Positions 35,674 through 46,353 of a stretch of DNA of 64,000 nt are shown in pieces (position 1 is the first letter of the stretch; the number at the start of each line of letters is the position of its first letter). This DNA is from Shimia sp. R9_2 (GTDB lineage: Bacteria; Pseudomonadota; Alphaproteobacteria; Rhodobacterales; Rhodobacteraceae). The position numbers and the translations under genes are program-made. Location of the stretch: the NCBI RefSeq assembly GCF_017743735.1, contig NZ_JAGHRO010000002.1, positions 788,011 through 852,010 on the forward strand. The letters are read 5' to 3'. The notes under the pieces are model-generated. The model was not told where the DNA came from. It did not search any database and saw only the letters and a program-made list of their open reading frames with translations.

Positions 35674-35970
35674 CTATTCGAATTCTATGGTCTGCGCCTC
35701 GCGCGCAATCGACCAATCAATCAATTGACGCCACAAGGTTTCAATGAGGTCTGGATCCAGTTCCTCGGCCTCGGCTGTGGCGCGGACTTTGGCCACCACA
35801 TCTTCGATGCGGGCCGGAATGGAGGCCGGCAGACCGACCCCCTGTTTGATCTCAACCGCCCGGTCGATGTAGGTCGCCCGTTTGGCCAATAGCTGGACCA
35901 ATGTGCGGTCCAGCATATCGATTTGCTCTCGCAAAGTTGGCATGTCGGGGCAATCGGCAGGGGCAAGCAT
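35674..35970 (-). CDS. Chorismate mutase (AroQ type)
   Basis: 98 residues from ATG 35970 (GGAG upstream; the upstream start at 35997 lacks one). Helical AroQ-class chorismate mutase: LREQIDMLDRTLVQLLAKRATYIDRAVEIK holds the Arg, Asp and Lys that bind chorismate; IETLWRQLIDWSIAREAQ ends the domain. It converts chorismate to prephenate. Lies between fhs and the two folD genes in one transcript, an odd place for an aromatic amino acid enzyme. Confidence 0.85.
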   Translation of the reverse strand: MLAPADCPDMPTLREQIDMLDRTLVQLLAKRATYIDRAVEIKQGVGLPASIPARIEDVVAKVRATAEAEELDPDLIETLWRQLIDWSIAREAQTIEFE

Positions 35971-36032
35971 CGCTGTTCTCCAGAACGTGTCGCGCATGCC
36001 CTACCCTGCCTATGCCCAAACCGCAATCCGGA

Positions 36033-37709
36033 TCAGAACAGGCCTTCGATCAAGCCTTCGTCGTTCAGACGGATGCTTTCCGACGCAGGCTTGCGGGGCA
36101 GACCCGGCATGGTCATGATCTCACCGCAGACAACCACGATGAAGCCAGCACCGGCAGACAGACGCACCTCACGCACAGGCACGGAGTGGCCTGTTGGCGC
36201 GCCGCGCAGGGACGGATCCGTGGAGAAGGAGTACTGGGTTTTTGCCATACAGACCGGCAGGTTGCCGTAGCCCGCTTCTTCCCACTCGCGCAGCTGGTTG
36301 CGGATTTTGTTGTCCGCCAGAACTTCGTCCGCGCGGTAGATACGCTTGGCGATGGTTTCGATCTTCTCAAACAGCGGCATGTCATCTGGGTAGATCGGTG
36401 CGAAGTTGGCGGAGCCACCTTCCACGATTTCCACAACTTTCTCTGCCAGCGGCGCGGAGCCCTCAGAGCCCAGTTCCCAGTGACGGGACAGTACCGCTTC
36501 CACACCGTGCTCTGCGCAGTAGTCTTTGACGGCCTGCACTTCTGCGTCGGTGTCGGTCACAAAGTGGTTGATGCCCACAACAACCGGCACGCCGAAGGAC
36601 TTCACGTTCTCGATGTGACGGCCAAGGTTGGCGCAGCCATTTTGAACAGCTTCAACGTTTTCTGCACCCAGATCAGCTTTGGCAACGCCGCCGTTCATCT
36701 TCATGGCGCGCACGGTGGCCACCAGAACAACCGCGGAAGGCGCGATGCCTGCTTTGCGGCACTTGATGTTCATGAACTTCTCAGCACCGAGGTCGGCACC
36801 GAAGCCCGCTTCGGTCACAACGTAGTCCGCCACTTTCAGAGCGGTCTTGGTTGCGATCACAGAGTTACAGCCGTGCGCGATGTTGGCGAATGGGCCGCCG
36901 TGCACAAACGCTGGGTTGTTTTCCAGAGTCTGCACGAGGTTTGGCTGCATCGCGTCTTTCAGCAGGACGGTCATTGCGCCTTCTGCTTTGATGTCGCGGC
37001 AGTAAACCGGGGTCTTGTCGCGACGGTAAGCCACGATGATATCGCCCAGGCGCTTTTCCAGGTCTTCCAGATCGTTTGCCAGGCAGAGGATCGCCATAAC
37101 TTCGGAAGCCACGGTGATGTCAAAGCCGGTTTCACGTGGGAAGCCGTTGGACACGCCGCCCAGGGAGGCTGTGATCTGACGCAGAGCGCGGTCGTTCATG
37201 TCGACCACACGACGCCATGCAACACGACGGATGTCGATTTCGCACTCATTGCCCCAGTAGATGTGGTTGTCGATCATCGCCGACAGCAGGGAGTGTGCAG
37301 AGGTGATGGCGTGGAAGTCACCTGTGAAGTGCAGGTTCATTTCTTCCATAGGCACAACCTGTGCCATGCCGCCGCCCGCTGCGCCGCCTTTCATGCCGAA
37401 GTTCGGGCCGAGAGACGCTTCGCGGATACAGATCATGGCGTTTTTGCCGATCTTGTTCAGGCCGTCGCCCAGACCCACGGTGGTGGTGGTTTTGCCTTCG
37501 CCCGCAGGTGTCGGGTTGATGGCAGTCACCAGAATTAGTTTGCCGTCTTCTTTGTCTTTGACGGAGTTGATGAACTGCTGGCTGACTTTGGCTTTGTCGT
37601 GGCCATATGGCAGCAGGTCATCAGAGCTGATGCCCAGCTTTGCACCGATTTCCTGAATCGGTTTCTTATTGGCTTCACGGGCGATTTCGATGTCGGTTTT
37701 GAAACTCAT
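36033..37709 (-). CDS. fhs: Formate-tetrahydrofolate ligase
   Basis: 558 residues from ATG 37709, the normal family length; the extra codons back to 37748 are not conserved. ATP-dependent synthesis of 10-formyl-THF from formate and THF. The P-loop is [24 protein letters not shown] ([15 protein letters not shown]) near residue 65, and [14 protein letters not shown] follows. It heads the fhs-chorismate mutase-folD-folD operon, so all reactions linking formate, methenyl-THF and methylene-THF are made together, as in marine bacteria that oxidise methyl groups. Confidence 0.95.
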   Translation of the reverse strand: MSFKTDIEIAREANKKPIQEIGAKLGISSDDLLPYGHDKAKVSQQFINSVKDKEDGKLILVTAINPTPAGEGKTTTTVGLGDGLNKIGKNAMICIREASLGPNFGMKGGAAGGGMAQVVPMEEMNLHFTGDFHAITSAHSLLSAMIDNHIYWGNECEIDIRRVAWRRVVDMNDRALRQITASLGGVSNGFPRETGFDITVASEVMAILCLANDLEDLEKRLGDIIVAYRRDKTPVYCRDIKAEGAMTVLLKDAMQPNLVQTLENNPAFVHGGPFANIAHGCNSVIATKTALKVADYVVTEAGFGADLGAEKFMNIKCRKAGIAPSAVVLVATVRAMKMNGGVAKADLGAENVEAVQNGCANLGRHIENVKSFGVPVVVGINHFVTDTDAEVQAVKDYCAEHGVEAVLSRHWELGSEGSAPLAEKVVEIVEGGSANFAPIYPDDMPLFEKIETIAKRIYRADEVLADNKIRNQLREWEEAGYGNLPVCMAKTQYSFSTDPSLRGAPTGHSVPVREVRLSAGAGFIVVVCGEIMTMPGLPRKPASESIRLNDEGLIEGLF

Positions 37710-37892
37710 GGCGGTCCCTGTCACAAGGATGTTGACGTTCTGCCCCACTTCTAGCGCTCACAACGTCGCCCGAGGGATGCAATTCCGACATTTCCCGCGC
37801 TTGTTGCGTCGGCGATCGTGGCGGCGGTTTCTTTTAGGAAACGTTACGTCAATATAGGCTTCAACGGACCGCCACACGCTGCGATGCGGCGG

Positions 37893-38492
37893 TCAATCCG
37901 CCCGCGCGGCCTCCAAATGCGCCCAAACAGGCTGATCAGGCACAAACAGCCGCAGTTTGTCACCCACCGCAAAATGCCCTTCCCGCTCGACCCAGGCGGT
38001 CACGCCCCGACGCCCTTCTGCCGCTGCCTTGAATTTCGGGCCATGCCCCGGATGGTGACCTTCGATCACGCGCCCCGGCAGCACGCAGGGGCGATTCTCC
38101 ATATCAACCGTAATGGTCGCGCCATCCGGCCCCTGAAGCCGCGCATTAGGAGGCACATGGGTGAAATCCGGAATGCCTTTGACCACGATAGAGGCACCGA
38201 GCCACGCCGGGTCCACTGTCTCCAGCCCCATTTCTTGCGCAATCAGATCCAGCTCTTCGTGTGACAGCACTGACAATTGGCGCACATTGGCAATCTCTGT
38301 GCCTTTCTCATAAAGCGCCTTCACTCGCACACAGGATTTCCGCGTCACGCCTGAGTGCGCCTCGCCGACCGCGCCACCAATCGACAATGTAAGTGTTTCC
38401 GCAGCAGTCGCACGCAAATCTTTTCCAGCAGGAGCAACGCGCCCCAACCAGGTGATCTCTGCTTCAAAAGAGGTGGGTTTGAGCGCGGGCAT
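37893..38492 (-). CDS. MOSC domain-containing protein
   Basis: 199 residues from ATG 38492 (AGGAG upstream). MOSC domain, found in molybdenum-cofactor sulfurases and the YiiM/mARC group; it binds sulfur or molybdenum cofactor. The conserved cysteine is in ENRPCVLPGRVIEGH; a C-terminal GVTAWVEREGHFAVGDKLRL closes the domain. Alone on the minus strand between fhs and ftsH; target unknown. Confidence 0.82.
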   Translation of the reverse strand: MPALKPTSFEAEITWLGRVAPAGKDLRATAAETLTLSIGGAVGEAHSGVTRKSCVRVKALYEKGTEIANVRQLSVLSHEELDLIAQEMGLETVDPAWLGASIVVKGIPDFTHVPPNARLQGPDGATITVDMENRPCVLPGRVIEGHHPGHGPKFKAAAEGRRGVTAWVEREGHFAVGDKLRLFVPDQPVWAHLEAARAD

Positions 38493-38640
38493 TGGGTCGT
38501 CTCCTGAGTATCTGTCCGGCGACTCTAACAACAGGCGGGTACCACAACAAACGACGAGCTTTGATGGCAAACATCAATTTGGGTGACGCGACTCGTCTAT
38601 GGCCTACCCCTAACTGAGCAGACAATAGAGCGCACAAAAC

Positions 38641-38672
38641 GAAAAACCCCGGAGCGTTTCATCGCTCCGGGG
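38641..38672 (-). terminator. Rho-independent terminator of ftsH
   Basis: CCCCGGAGCG (38647-38656) pairs perfectly with CGCTCCGGGG (38663-38672) around TTTCAT. On the minus strand the ten-base stem is followed by TTTTTC. It lies 24 bases past the ftsH stop and ends the tol-pal-tilS-ftsH run. Confidence 0.9.
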
Positions 38673-38696
38673 TCATATCTTGTAAGTAAGGTCAGA

Positions 38697-40616
38697 TCAG
38701 GCCGACGGCTCCGGCTCCATCCCACCATCACCGCTTGGTTTGCTGCGCGGTTTGGTTTTAGGGATCGCAGTGACGCTTGGCGCGTTGCCCTCATCTGCGT
38801 CATTGCTGTCATCATCGCCCGATTGTGGCGGCTCGCCATCCATCACGCGTTTGATTTCATCGCCGGTCAGGGTTTCATATTCCAGAAGCCCTTGCGCCAG
38901 ACGCTCCCATTCATCGTTGAAGTCGGTGAGCAGCTGGTGCGCTTTGTCATAGCCATCCTGGATCAGGCGTTTCACCTCTTCCTCGATCAGCTCTTTTGTA
39001 TGCGCGGAGACAGAGAAGCCGCCAGTGTTGCCCTGATAGCCCTCATGCGCTTCGGCATAGTCGATGTTGCCGACCTTCTCCGACATACCCCAACGCATGA
39101 CCATCGCGCGCGCCAACTGGCTTGCCTGCTGAATGTCGCCCGCAGGGCCGTTGGACACATGGTCTTCGCCGTATTTGATGATCTCAGCCGCTTTGCCGGC
39201 CATGGTCATAGCAAGCTTCTGCTCACATTCAGCCTTGTGCCAGTTCAGACGATCCATCTCCGGCAGGCTCACCACCATACCCAGCGCACCACCGCGCGGA
39301 ATGATGGTTGCCTTATAGACCGGATCACATTCTGGCAACTTGAGACCCACCAGTGCGTGACCGGCTTCATGATAAGCTGTTTTCTCTTTCTGGTCCTGCG
39401 TCAGCACCATAGAGCGGCGCTCCGCGCCCATCATCACTTTGTCTTTGGCGGATTCAAAATCCTCCATGGTCACAAAGCGACGGCCAACACGTGCCGCCAT
39501 CAGCGCAGCTTCGTTCACGAGGTTGGCAAGATCCGCACCAGAGAAGCCCGGCGTACCACGCGCAATGATGCGCAGATCAACGTCAGGGCCAAGCGGCGTT
39601 TTACGGGCGTGCACGCCAAGGATTTTCTCACGACCTTTGATGTCCGGGTTGCCCACGGTCACGTTGCGGTCAAAGCGGCCCGGACGCAGAAGCGCAGGGT
39701 CGAGCACGTCCCGTCGGTTGGTTGCCGCCAGAATGATCACGCCTTCGTTGGCTTCAAAGCCGTCCATTTCAACAAGCAGCTGGTTGAGGGTCTGCTCACG
39801 CTCGTCGTTGCCACCGCCGTAGCCCGCGCCACGATGGCGACCGACCGCGTCGATCTCGTCGATAAACACGATACAAGGCGCGTTTTTCTTGGCCTGCTCA
39901 AACATGTCGCGCACACGTGACGCACCAACACCCACAAACATCTCAACGAAGTCAGAACCGGAGATGGTGAAGAAAGGCACACCCGCTTCGCCTGCAATGG
40001 CACGCGCGAGCAGTGTTTTACCGGTGCCGGGAGGGCCAACAAGCAGCGCACCTTTTGGAATCTTGCCGCCAAGACGAGAGAATTTCTGAGGGTTGCGCAA
40101 GAACTCAACAATCTCTTCGAGCTCTTCCTTCGCTTCATCAATGCCGGCCACATCGTCAAAGGTCACGCGGCCCTGCTTTTCCGTCAGCATCTTGGCTTTG
40201 GATTTGCCAAAGCCCATTGCGCCACCTTTGCCACCGCCCTGCATGCGGTTCATGAAATAGACCCAGACGCCGATCAAAAGCAGGAAGGGCAGAAGACTGA
40301 TCAGGAAGGCTTGGAACCCAGAGGTTTCCTGACTTTCAGCGCGCACCGGAATACCCTGCTCGATCAGCAGGCCCGTGACTTCGGCATCCGCAGGCATCAC
40401 TGCCACATAGTTGGAGCCATCTTTCGTGGCATAGCGCACTTTCTCGCCATCAAGCGTCACGCTGGCCACCTGGTCACTTTGCACAGACGCAACAAAGTCA
40501 GAATAGCTGATTTCCCGGCTTTGCAGAGTGCTGCTGTCACCGCTGAACAGATTGAACAAGGCAAGGATCAGCAGAAAAAGCACGACCCAGAAAGCTACAT
40601 TTCGCGCATTGCCCAA
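38697..40616 (-). CDS. ftsH: ATP-dependent zinc metalloprotease FtsH
   Basis: 639 residues. Membrane AAA+ protease: two N-terminal membrane segments (residues 5-24 and about 105-121) flank a periplasmic domain; Walker A GPPGTGKT near 197, Walker [14 protein letters not shown], arginine-finger region and the zinc site HEAGH near 420. The start is TTG at 40616 with GGGAGA six bases upstream. The C-terminus is acidic and proline/serine-rich ([13 protein letters not shown]). Follows tilS on the same strand, as usual. Confidence 0.96.
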   Translation of the reverse strand: MGNARNVAFWVVLFLLILALFNLFSGDSSTLQSREISYSDFVASVQSDQVASVTLDGEKVRYATKDGSNYVAVMPADAEVTGLLIEQGIPVRAESQETSGFQAFLISLLPFLLLIGVWVYFMNRMQGGGKGGAMGFGKSKAKMLTEKQGRVTFDDVAGIDEAKEELEEIVEFLRNPQKFSRLGGKIPKGALLVGPPGTGKTLLARAIAGEAGVPFFTISGSDFVEMFVGVGASRVRDMFEQAKKNAPCIVFIDEIDAVGRHRGAGYGGGNDEREQTLNQLLVEMDGFEANEGVIILAATNRRDVLDPALLRPGRFDRNVTVGNPDIKGREKILGVHARKTPLGPDVDLRIIARGTPGFSGADLANLVNEAALMAARVGRRFVTMEDFESAKDKVMMGAERRSMVLTQDQKEKTAYHEAGHALVGLKLPECDPVYKATIIPRGGALGMVVSLPEMDRLNWHKAECEQKLAMTMAGKAAEIIKYGEDHVSNGPAGDIQQASQLARAMVMRWGMSEKVGNIDYAEAHEGYQGNTGGFSVSAHTKELIEEEVKRLIQDGYDKAHQLLTDFNDEWERLAQGLLEYETLTGDEIKRVMDGEPPQSGDDDSNDADEGNAPSVTAIPKTKPRSKPSGDGGMEPEPSA

Positions 40617-40740
40617 GGCAAGTCTCCCTTTAAGTACGCCCGTTCCCTATCACGGGCGCGTATACAGTTAAATAGAGATCGCTACCTCGTTATCAATGCG
40701 ATATTTGGCAAACACACTCGCAAGTCGCGCCATTTTGTAA

Positions 40741-41955
40741 CTAAAGCGCCAAAACCTGCGCATCCCATCCGTTAGAAAGGCCTGCGATGGGGGCCGCGAT
40801 CAGTTTTGAACCCTGCCAGATCGCAGGTGAAGACAGCAGGCTCTGGCGTGGTCGCCCGGTGTCGCGCCAATCTGGAACGTCTGCCAGCCCCGCCTCGCCA
40901 AGCGCCGCAATTTCAAGGCCCGGCTCGCTATTGTCTGCAACTGAGGTCAATCTCCAGCGTTCATCCCAGAGGCAGTCTGTCGAGGTGCGCAAGCCTTTTA
41001 CAGCCTGCCATTCACGGGTGATACGCAGCTGTCCGGCTTTCGGGATCACCAAACATCCGTGCAAGGGCTTGGGGACCTCAATGTTCCAAACACCCGAAAG
41101 CGTCTTGAAACGCGGCCGATACGGATTTCCGGACACCGTCCCCAAAGCATCGGCGAGCAATCTCGACTTCAAAGCGCCAGGCAGGCCCATTAGCCCTGCG
41201 TGATCAAAAATCACGTCGCCTGCATCCCGTGACACCAAATCCTTTGAGGCGCGCTCTGCGGCCCAAACCGCCAGCGCCCGCTGTTCTCTCATATGATCAG
41301 CGGTTTGGGCCAGGCGCTCAACGCTTAGGCCCAATGGCTCCAATGTCTCCATCATTTGCCGCGCTTTGACGCGATCAAACGTTGGATCTTCGTTGCTGGG
41401 ATCATCCGCCCAAGACACATTAGCCTGTCGCAGATGATCACGAAGTGCCTGACGGCGCACGTTCAAGAGAGGGCGCAACCACGTCAATTCTCCGTCATGA
41501 CGTGTCAGCTCCATGGCAGAAAGCCCATCCACACCCGATCCACGCGCAAGCCGCATCAGAAACGTTTCCGCCTGATCATCAGCGGTGTGCCCCAGAGCAA
41601 CGCAGGTCAACCCGCACTCTTCAGCCCATTTGCGCAAAGCCGTGCGTCGCCCCTCTCGTGCCGCTTGCTGCAAATTGCCTCGCTGATCCCACTGCCAATT
41701 TAGAACACTGTGGTGCAGCCCATGGCACGCCGTGTACTCTGCGACCAAGGCAACCTCATCCCGCGCCTCAGGCCGAAGCCCGTGATTTACGCTCGCGACA
41801 AAAACTTCTGCTTTGGCCCATGCGCGCAGCAAATCCAGAAGCGCCATGGAGTCTCCGCCACCGCTGACGGCGACGCCGATCTTTACAGGGAGTTCCTGTC
41901 CGAAAGCCGTATCAAGCGCCTTTGACAAGGCATCAATTGGCGCAATCAGTGGCAC
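40741..41955 (-). CDS. tilS: tRNA(Ile)-lysidine synthetase
   Basis: 404 residues. TilS attaches lysine to C34 of tRNA-Ile(CAU), changing its codon and amino acid identity. PP-loop VAVSGGGDSMALLDLL near residue 30 and ALGHTADDQAETFLMRLARGSGVDGLS are family-typical. The start is GTG at 41955, ten bases inside the end of cpoB, so the two are coupled. Confidence 0.93.
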   Translation of the reverse strand: MPLIAPIDALSKALDTAFGQELPVKIGVAVSGGGDSMALLDLLRAWAKAEVFVASVNHGLRPEARDEVALVAEYTACHGLHHSVLNWQWDQRGNLQQAAREGRRTALRKWAEECGLTCVALGHTADDQAETFLMRLARGSGVDGLSAMELTRHDGELTWLRPLLNVRRQALRDHLRQANVSWADDPSNEDPTFDRVKARQMMETLEPLGLSVERLAQTADHMREQRALAVWAAERASKDLVSRDAGDVIFDHAGLMGLPGALKSRLLADALGTVSGNPYRPRFKTLSGVWNIEVPKPLHGCLVIPKAGQLRITREWQAVKGLRTSTDCLWDERWRLTSVADNSEPGLEIAALGEAGLADVPDWRDTGRPRQSLLSSPAIWQGSKLIAAPIAGLSNGWDAQVLAL

Positions 41956-42785
41956 TGCAGGTTGGCCATCTCGGCCTGCGCCTCAGAGACAAACACACCA
42001 CCCGGGAAGCGCACACCAACTTCGTTCAGCGTCACACAGGCCTCGTTGACCTGACCAAGCGCGCCAAGGGATTTTCCGAGGCGAAACAGCGCTTCTGGGG
42101 CTGTGCCCGCCACAGGCGCACCCGAATAGGCTTCCAAGAACGCACGCGCAGCGCCGGTTTTGTCTTCTGTGCCTTCAAGCGCCTGCCCGCGCCGCAAATG
42201 CGCTTCAGATTCAAGCGGGCTCCCCGGATAGGTCTGTACAAATGACGCGAACTGATCTGCCGCAGACGCATACTCTGCGTTGTCCAAAGCAGTCATCGCG
42301 CGATTGAAATCCGTTTCTTCCCCTACAGCCAGCTCTGTCGGCTCACCATCACCCGATCCATCATCTTCACCTTCGGTGACATCGGGCACAGCCTCGATAT
42401 CCCCACCCAGCGTGGTGGTTTCTCCAAGCTGACTCAGGTCTCCACCTTCAAGCTCCACAAGACGAAACTCCAGATCCCCAATGCGATTGGTGCCATCTTC
42501 CACAATGCGCGCTACGCGATATTGCAGTTCTTCGGTTTTGTTGGTCAGCACCTGAAGCTGCTGCTCAATCACATCGACCCGTTCCAACGTAGAGGCCCCC
42601 GCCACTACAGTGCCCGGCGCACCGGTTGTTGAAAGCTCTCGTTTGAGCTGTTGAATTTCGACGTAGAGCACCGAAAGTTGTTGGCGCACATCCGCCAGAG
42701 TTTCCTCACGCGTCTGCGTGCTGCCCATCACCGGAGCCAATACAAGCGCAAGTGCGCTTAGTCCTGCAAATACCTGCGCTCGCAT
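41946..42785 (-). CDS. cpoB: Tol-Pal system coordinator CpoB (YbgF)
   Basis: 279 residues. Signal peptide (to about residue 22), N-terminal coiled coil (VRQQLSVLYVEIQQLKREL..DVIEQQLQVLTNKTEELQ), acidic linker and C-terminal TPR domain (FNRAMTALDNAEYASAADQF, QALEGTEDKTGAARAFLEA). CpoB links the Tol-Pal machine to peptidoglycan synthesis in the periplasm. Six bases below pal and overlapping tilS. Confidence 0.92.
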   Translation of the reverse strand: MRAQVFAGLSALALVLAPVMGSTQTREETLADVRQQLSVLYVEIQQLKRELSTTGAPGTVVAGASTLERVDVIEQQLQVLTNKTEELQYRVARIVEDGTNRIGDLEFRLVELEGGDLSQLGETTTLGGDIEAVPDVTEGEDDGSGDGEPTELAVGEETDFNRAMTALDNAEYASAADQFASFVQTYPGSPLESEAHLRRGQALEGTEDKTGAARAFLEAYSGAPVAGTAPEALFRLGKSLGALGQVNEACVTLNEVGVRFPGGVFVSEAQAEMANLQCH

Positions 42786-42791
42786 CGTGAC

Positions 42792-43301
42792 TTATCCCGA
42801 AACATTTGCCGTCAACACGGTCACCGCGCGACGGTTCTGCGCGTAGCAGCTTTCCTGCGAACAAACTTCGATCGGGCGCTCTTTGCCGTAGCTCACAGTA
42901 CGCACGCGATTGGAGGCAACACCCTGAGACACCAGCAGTTCTTTCACCGCGCTTGCGCGCCGCGCACCAAGCGCGAGGTTGTATTCACGCGTGCCCTGTT
43001 CATCGGCGTGACCTTCCACAACCGCCACATAGTCTGTGTTCTCAAGCAGCCAGTTTGCCTGCGACAGAACCGTCAGGCGGCCCTGCTCACTCAGGGTAGA
43101 CTGGTCGACAGCAAAGAGTACACGATCTCCGACAGCTTCCTGGAAATAGGCGATGGAGGTCGGGTCCGCGCTGCTTCCCGCTACGCCGCCAGTGCCATCC
43201 GCGCCAAAACCACCAGATCCGCCACCAAACCGATCGGCATCCGTACAAGCGCCAAGCGCCACCGCGGCCACCAAAAACGCCGCTTTTGTCCAAGTTTTCA
43301 T
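42792..43301 (-). CDS. pal: Peptidoglycan-associated lipoprotein Pal
   Basis: 169 residues. Lipobox in VAAVALGAC, so Cys19 is lipidated; a Gly-rich linker follows, then the OmpA-like domain with VLFAVDQSTLSEQGRL and VVEGHADEQGTREYNLALGARR, where the Asp and Arg hold peptidoglycan. Outer-membrane anchor of the Tol-Pal envelope constriction complex. Confidence 0.96.
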   Translation of the reverse strand: MKTWTKAAFLVAAVALGACTDADRFGGGSGGFGADGTGGVAGSSADPTSIAYFQEAVGDRVLFAVDQSTLSEQGRLTVLSQANWLLENTDYVAVVEGHADEQGTREYNLALGARRASAVKELLVSQGVASNRVRTVSYGKERPIEVCSQESCYAQNRRAVTVLTANVSG

Positions 43302-43414
43302 GAAATCGCCTCGCCTTTTATCCCGAAAGTTCTTTCGTCTCTTGCCTGTTGTGCCATTCGTGTATCACAAGCCTGCGTTTTAGAAAACGCCGCCGTGCTT
43401 TGCTCGCTCAAGCG

Positions 43415-44740
43415 TTATTGGAGTGGCGACCAGCTTGGGTCAGAACCGCCCCCCGTTACGCTTACCGGCTTCAGGTTCCGTCCGGACACATCCACCGAAT
43501 AGAGCGCCGACACACCGCCGGAGCCTTTGGTCTCGCGTGTAAACATAATCACACGTCCATTGGGCGACCATGTTGGCCCCTCATCCAAGAAAGAAGCCGT
43601 CAGCAGGCGCTCCTCGCTGCCATCGGTGCGCATGACGCCAATATGGAAACGTCCCTTGTTCTGCTTGGTGAACGCAATTAGGTCGCCGCGCGGGCTCCAG
43701 ACAGGCGTGCCATAACGCCCTTTGCCAAAGCTGATACGCGTCGCCTCGCCACCATTGGCGTTCATGATGTAGAGCTGCTGTGTGCCGGAACGGTCGCTCT
43801 CAAACACAATCTTGCTGCCATCGGGGCTGTAACTCGGTGCGGTTTCAATCGACGGGGTCGACGTCAAACGCTGGCGCTGCCCGCTCGCGATATTCATTTT
43901 GTAGAGGTCAGTGTTGCCGCCTTCGGTCACGGACATAACAACACTTGAGCCATCTGGCGAAAAACGCGGCGCGAAGCTCATGGTGCCGCTCTCATTGGAC
44001 AGCACCCGGCGCTGCACAGAGCCAACATCCAGAACATACACCTGCGGGAAGCCCGTTTCGTAGCTCGTGTAGAGCACGCGGTCTCCTTTCGGAGAGAACC
44101 GTGGTGCCAACACAATCGCGCGGCTGTCGGTCAAAAACTGTAGATTGGCGCCGTCATAGTCCATCACCGCCAGTCGTTTTTTGCGGTCACTCTTGGGGCC
44201 TGTCTCGCTTACAAACACCACGCGGCTGTCAAAGTATCCACCTTCACCGGTGATGCGCGCATAGACTTCATCCGCCACTTTGTGGGCCATGCGCCGCCAG
44301 CCGTCGAGGGTGCCTTTGAACCGCAGGCCGCTGCCCAGCTCGGTCCCTGCAAACACATCATATACACGGAAGCGCACCTCAAGCTGATTGCCGCTCACAG
44401 AGACGCCCCCGGAGATCAAGGCCTGAGCGTTGATGGCTTTCCAGTCGGCGTATTGCACCGGACTGTCAAAGTTGGTGATGCTGGAGATATGCGCGTTGGC
44501 CGGGATTTGCCGGAACAGCCCCGTGCCATTCAGATCTGCGGCGATCACCTGGCTGATATCGCGTGACACCTGATTGGAGCCCTGCGTTTCCGCAACAAAA
44601 TCTGGCACCGCGTAAGGCAGAGGCTCGATCACCCCGTCCGTGATTTCGATGCGCAGAGGGGTGCTTTGGGCTTCTGCCTTATGCGCCCAAGGGGTCAGGG
44701 CCATCACCCCGATCATCACTGTGGCAAAAAGTCTGCTCAT
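43415..44740 (-). CDS. tolB: Tol-Pal periplasmic protein TolB
   Basis: 441 residues. Cleaved signal peptide (ending AHKAEA), an N-terminal alpha/beta domain, then a beta-propeller shown by repeats such as [43 protein letters not shown] and [14 protein letters not shown]. TolB docks on Pal. Its ATG overlaps the tolA stop (ATGA). Confidence 0.96.
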   Translation of the reverse strand: MSRLFATVMIGVMALTPWAHKAEAQSTPLRIEITDGVIEPLPYAVPDFVAETQGSNQVSRDISQVIAADLNGTGLFRQIPANAHISSITNFDSPVQYADWKAINAQALISGGVSVSGNQLEVRFRVYDVFAGTELGSGLRFKGTLDGWRRMAHKVADEVYARITGEGGYFDSRVVFVSETGPKSDRKKRLAVMDYDGANLQFLTDSRAIVLAPRFSPKGDRVLYTSYETGFPQVYVLDVGSVQRRVLSNESGTMSFAPRFSPDGSSVVMSVTEGGNTDLYKMNIASGQRQRLTSTPSIETAPSYSPDGSKIVFESDRSGTQQLYIMNANGGEATRISFGKGRYGTPVWSPRGDLIAFTKQNKGRFHIGVMRTDGSEERLLTASFLDEGPTWSPNGRVIMFTRETKGSGGVSALYSVDVSGRNLKPVSVTGGGSDPSWSPLQ

Positions 44741-45840
44741 CGGCGCCTCATATTATCTGGGTTAAATGTAATCTCAACATCTCGCCAATGGTCATATTTT
44801 TCCACTGGCAAGTCATATCCGTCTTTCTGACAGCGCAAAACCGCGCGTCTTGCGGCCTGAAAAGCCGTGCGTGTGGCAGCGTCATCGCCGCCCTCTGCGC
44901 TCAGCAACTTAATGTCGCCCTGCACTTTGCCGTTGCGGTCCAAGGAAAGACCGACAACCACCGTCACATCTGCAGCGCGCGAGCCTACATCCACGACCCA
45001 GCATTGCTGCACGGCAACTCGCAGACCATCTCGTTCCCCTTGGCTCAAGGGCGGACCGGAAGGCGCAGCGGTGGTCTCTGCTGCCTCAGACGCGCTGGCT
45101 TCTGCCAATGCCGCGGCAATGGCGTCATCGGTTGCCTCAGCTGCCGGAGCTTCGGCCGCTGGTGTTGGCTGCGCCGTTGGGCGCACACGTGGACGTAACG
45201 ATCGGCTTGGCGCTGCGCTGGCGAGTTCTTCTTGTTTGGGTTCCGTCGCTATTTCAGTGCTGGCGGCTTCTGGCGCTGTCTCTTCTTGCACCTCGTCCTG
45301 CACCTCAGCACTTTCGTCCGGCTGTGTCGCTTCCTGCAATGTATCCGCAATGGCTGTTTCAGGCTCCGGCGGGGCCACAGGTTCCGGCGCCACCCGTTCT
45401 GCCTGCGGGGCGGCCGGACGGACAGGTGCATCGGGGATGATCACCGCGCTGTCACTCTCCGGCGTCGGCAACTCAGGCGCCTCTTGCGCAACATCGTCCG
45501 GCTCAATTGGCGCTGGTGGCGTGACCTCTGTCAGCTCAGGTGTCACATCCGGCTCTGTGGGCAGCGCCTCAGGCGGCGTCACCTGCTCAGGCGTGTCGTC
45601 CGCTTGAGATGTCAGCTCCGGTGTCGGCTCCAACTCTTCAGGTGGCGTGGGCAAGGCAACTTCCGTCACCGTATCCGGCGACTCCTGAGAGCGCACCAAG
45701 GCGTCAAACTCCGCAGAGGAAATCACTGACACATCCGTCACCTCCACCGGAGGTGGATCAGGGTTCAGAACCCCGCCAAACAACACCCAACCAATCAAAC
45801 CGGTGTGGACGATGCCGGAGATATAGTGGCCGATATGCAC
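44737..45840 (-). CDS. tolA: TolA-like energy-transducing protein with an acidic Pro/Glu-rich linker
   Basis: 367 residues. A short N-terminus and one membrane helix ([14 protein letters not shown]) are followed by about 240 residues rich in Pro, Glu, Ala and Thr, then a C-terminal domain (from about 280) with [25 protein letters not shown]. TolA spans the periplasm and links TolQR to TolB-Pal. In enterics the middle domain is a lysine/alanine helix; here it is acidic and proline-rich, as in other Rhodobacterales. Assignment rests mostly on context and the C-terminal domain. Confidence 0.88.
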   Translation of the reverse strand: MHIGHYISGIVHTGLIGWVLFGGVLNPDPPPVEVTDVSVISSAEFDALVRSQESPDTVTEVALPTPPEELEPTPELTSQADDTPEQVTPPEALPTEPDVTPELTEVTPPAPIEPDDVAQEAPELPTPESDSAVIIPDAPVRPAAPQAERVAPEPVAPPEPETAIADTLQEATQPDESAEVQDEVQEETAPEAASTEIATEPKQEELASAAPSRSLRPRVRPTAQPTPAAEAPAAEATDDAIAAALAEASASEAAETTAAPSGPPLSQGERDGLRVAVQQCWVVDVGSRAADVTVVVGLSLDRNGKVQGDIKLLSAEGGDDAATRTAFQAARRAVLRCQKDGYDLPVEKYDHWRDVEITFNPDNMRRR

Positions 45841-45849
45841 GCCTGCGTC

Positions 45850-46350
45850 CTAGTTGTCCGTACCAGCGGCCGCTGAGGGCTCCGCACCGCTGAGCGTCGG
45901 CCCGCCAACATCGGTTACAAGCCCGACATCACTGAAACCACCCGCATTGAGCGCGCCCATCACCTGCACCACAGCCTCATAAGGAATAGCGCCATCTGCG
46001 CGCAGATAAACCCGTTCAGAGCTGCGTTCGGCAGCAACCGCGCGAAGCTTGGGGACCAGTTCTTCCGCCGCTACGGGCGTCGTCATAATGGTGATGCCAA
46101 GATCCTTGTCGATGGTCACGGTCAAAGGCTCTTCCTGTTCACCGGGAAGCGGATTGGCTGCTGTCTTTGGCAGCTCCACCGGCACGCCCACAGTCAGCAG
46201 CGGGGCCGCCACCATAAAGATGATCAGCAACACCAACATGACATCCACAAACGGCGTCACGTTGATTTCGCTCATCGGCTGGCTGCTGCGGCGATTGCGG
46301 CGGCGGCGTTTGCCGCCTCCTCCGCCTGATTTCATCACACCCGCGCCCAT
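45850..46350 (-). CDS. tolR: Tol-Pal inner-membrane protein TolR
   Basis: 166 residues, ExbD/TolR family. Basic N-terminus (KRRRRNRRSSQPMSEINVTPFVDVMLVLLIIFMV), single membrane helix with the functional Asp in FVDVMLVL, and a periplasmic domain. Forms the proton-driven motor with TolQ, whose stop lies three bases upstream. Confidence 0.95.
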   Translation of the reverse strand: MGAGVMKSGGGGGKRRRRNRRSSQPMSEINVTPFVDVMLVLLIIFMVAAPLLTVGVPVELPKTAANPLPGEQEEPLTVTIDKDLGITIMTTPVAAEELVPKLRAVAAERSSERVYLRADGAIPYEAVVQVMGALNAGGFSDVGLVTDVGGPTLSGAEPSAAAGTDN

Positions 46351-46353
46351 CTT

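Noticed and set aside
35901..37538. 545-residue plus-strand open frame opposite fhs
   Set aside because: It is antisense to a certain gene, is rich in His/Arg/Gln as expected for a shadow frame, and shows no known motif or ribosome-binding site.
38583..39920. 445-residue plus-strand open frame opposite ftsH
   Set aside because: Shadow of ftsH with the same compositional bias; runs through the ftsH terminator.
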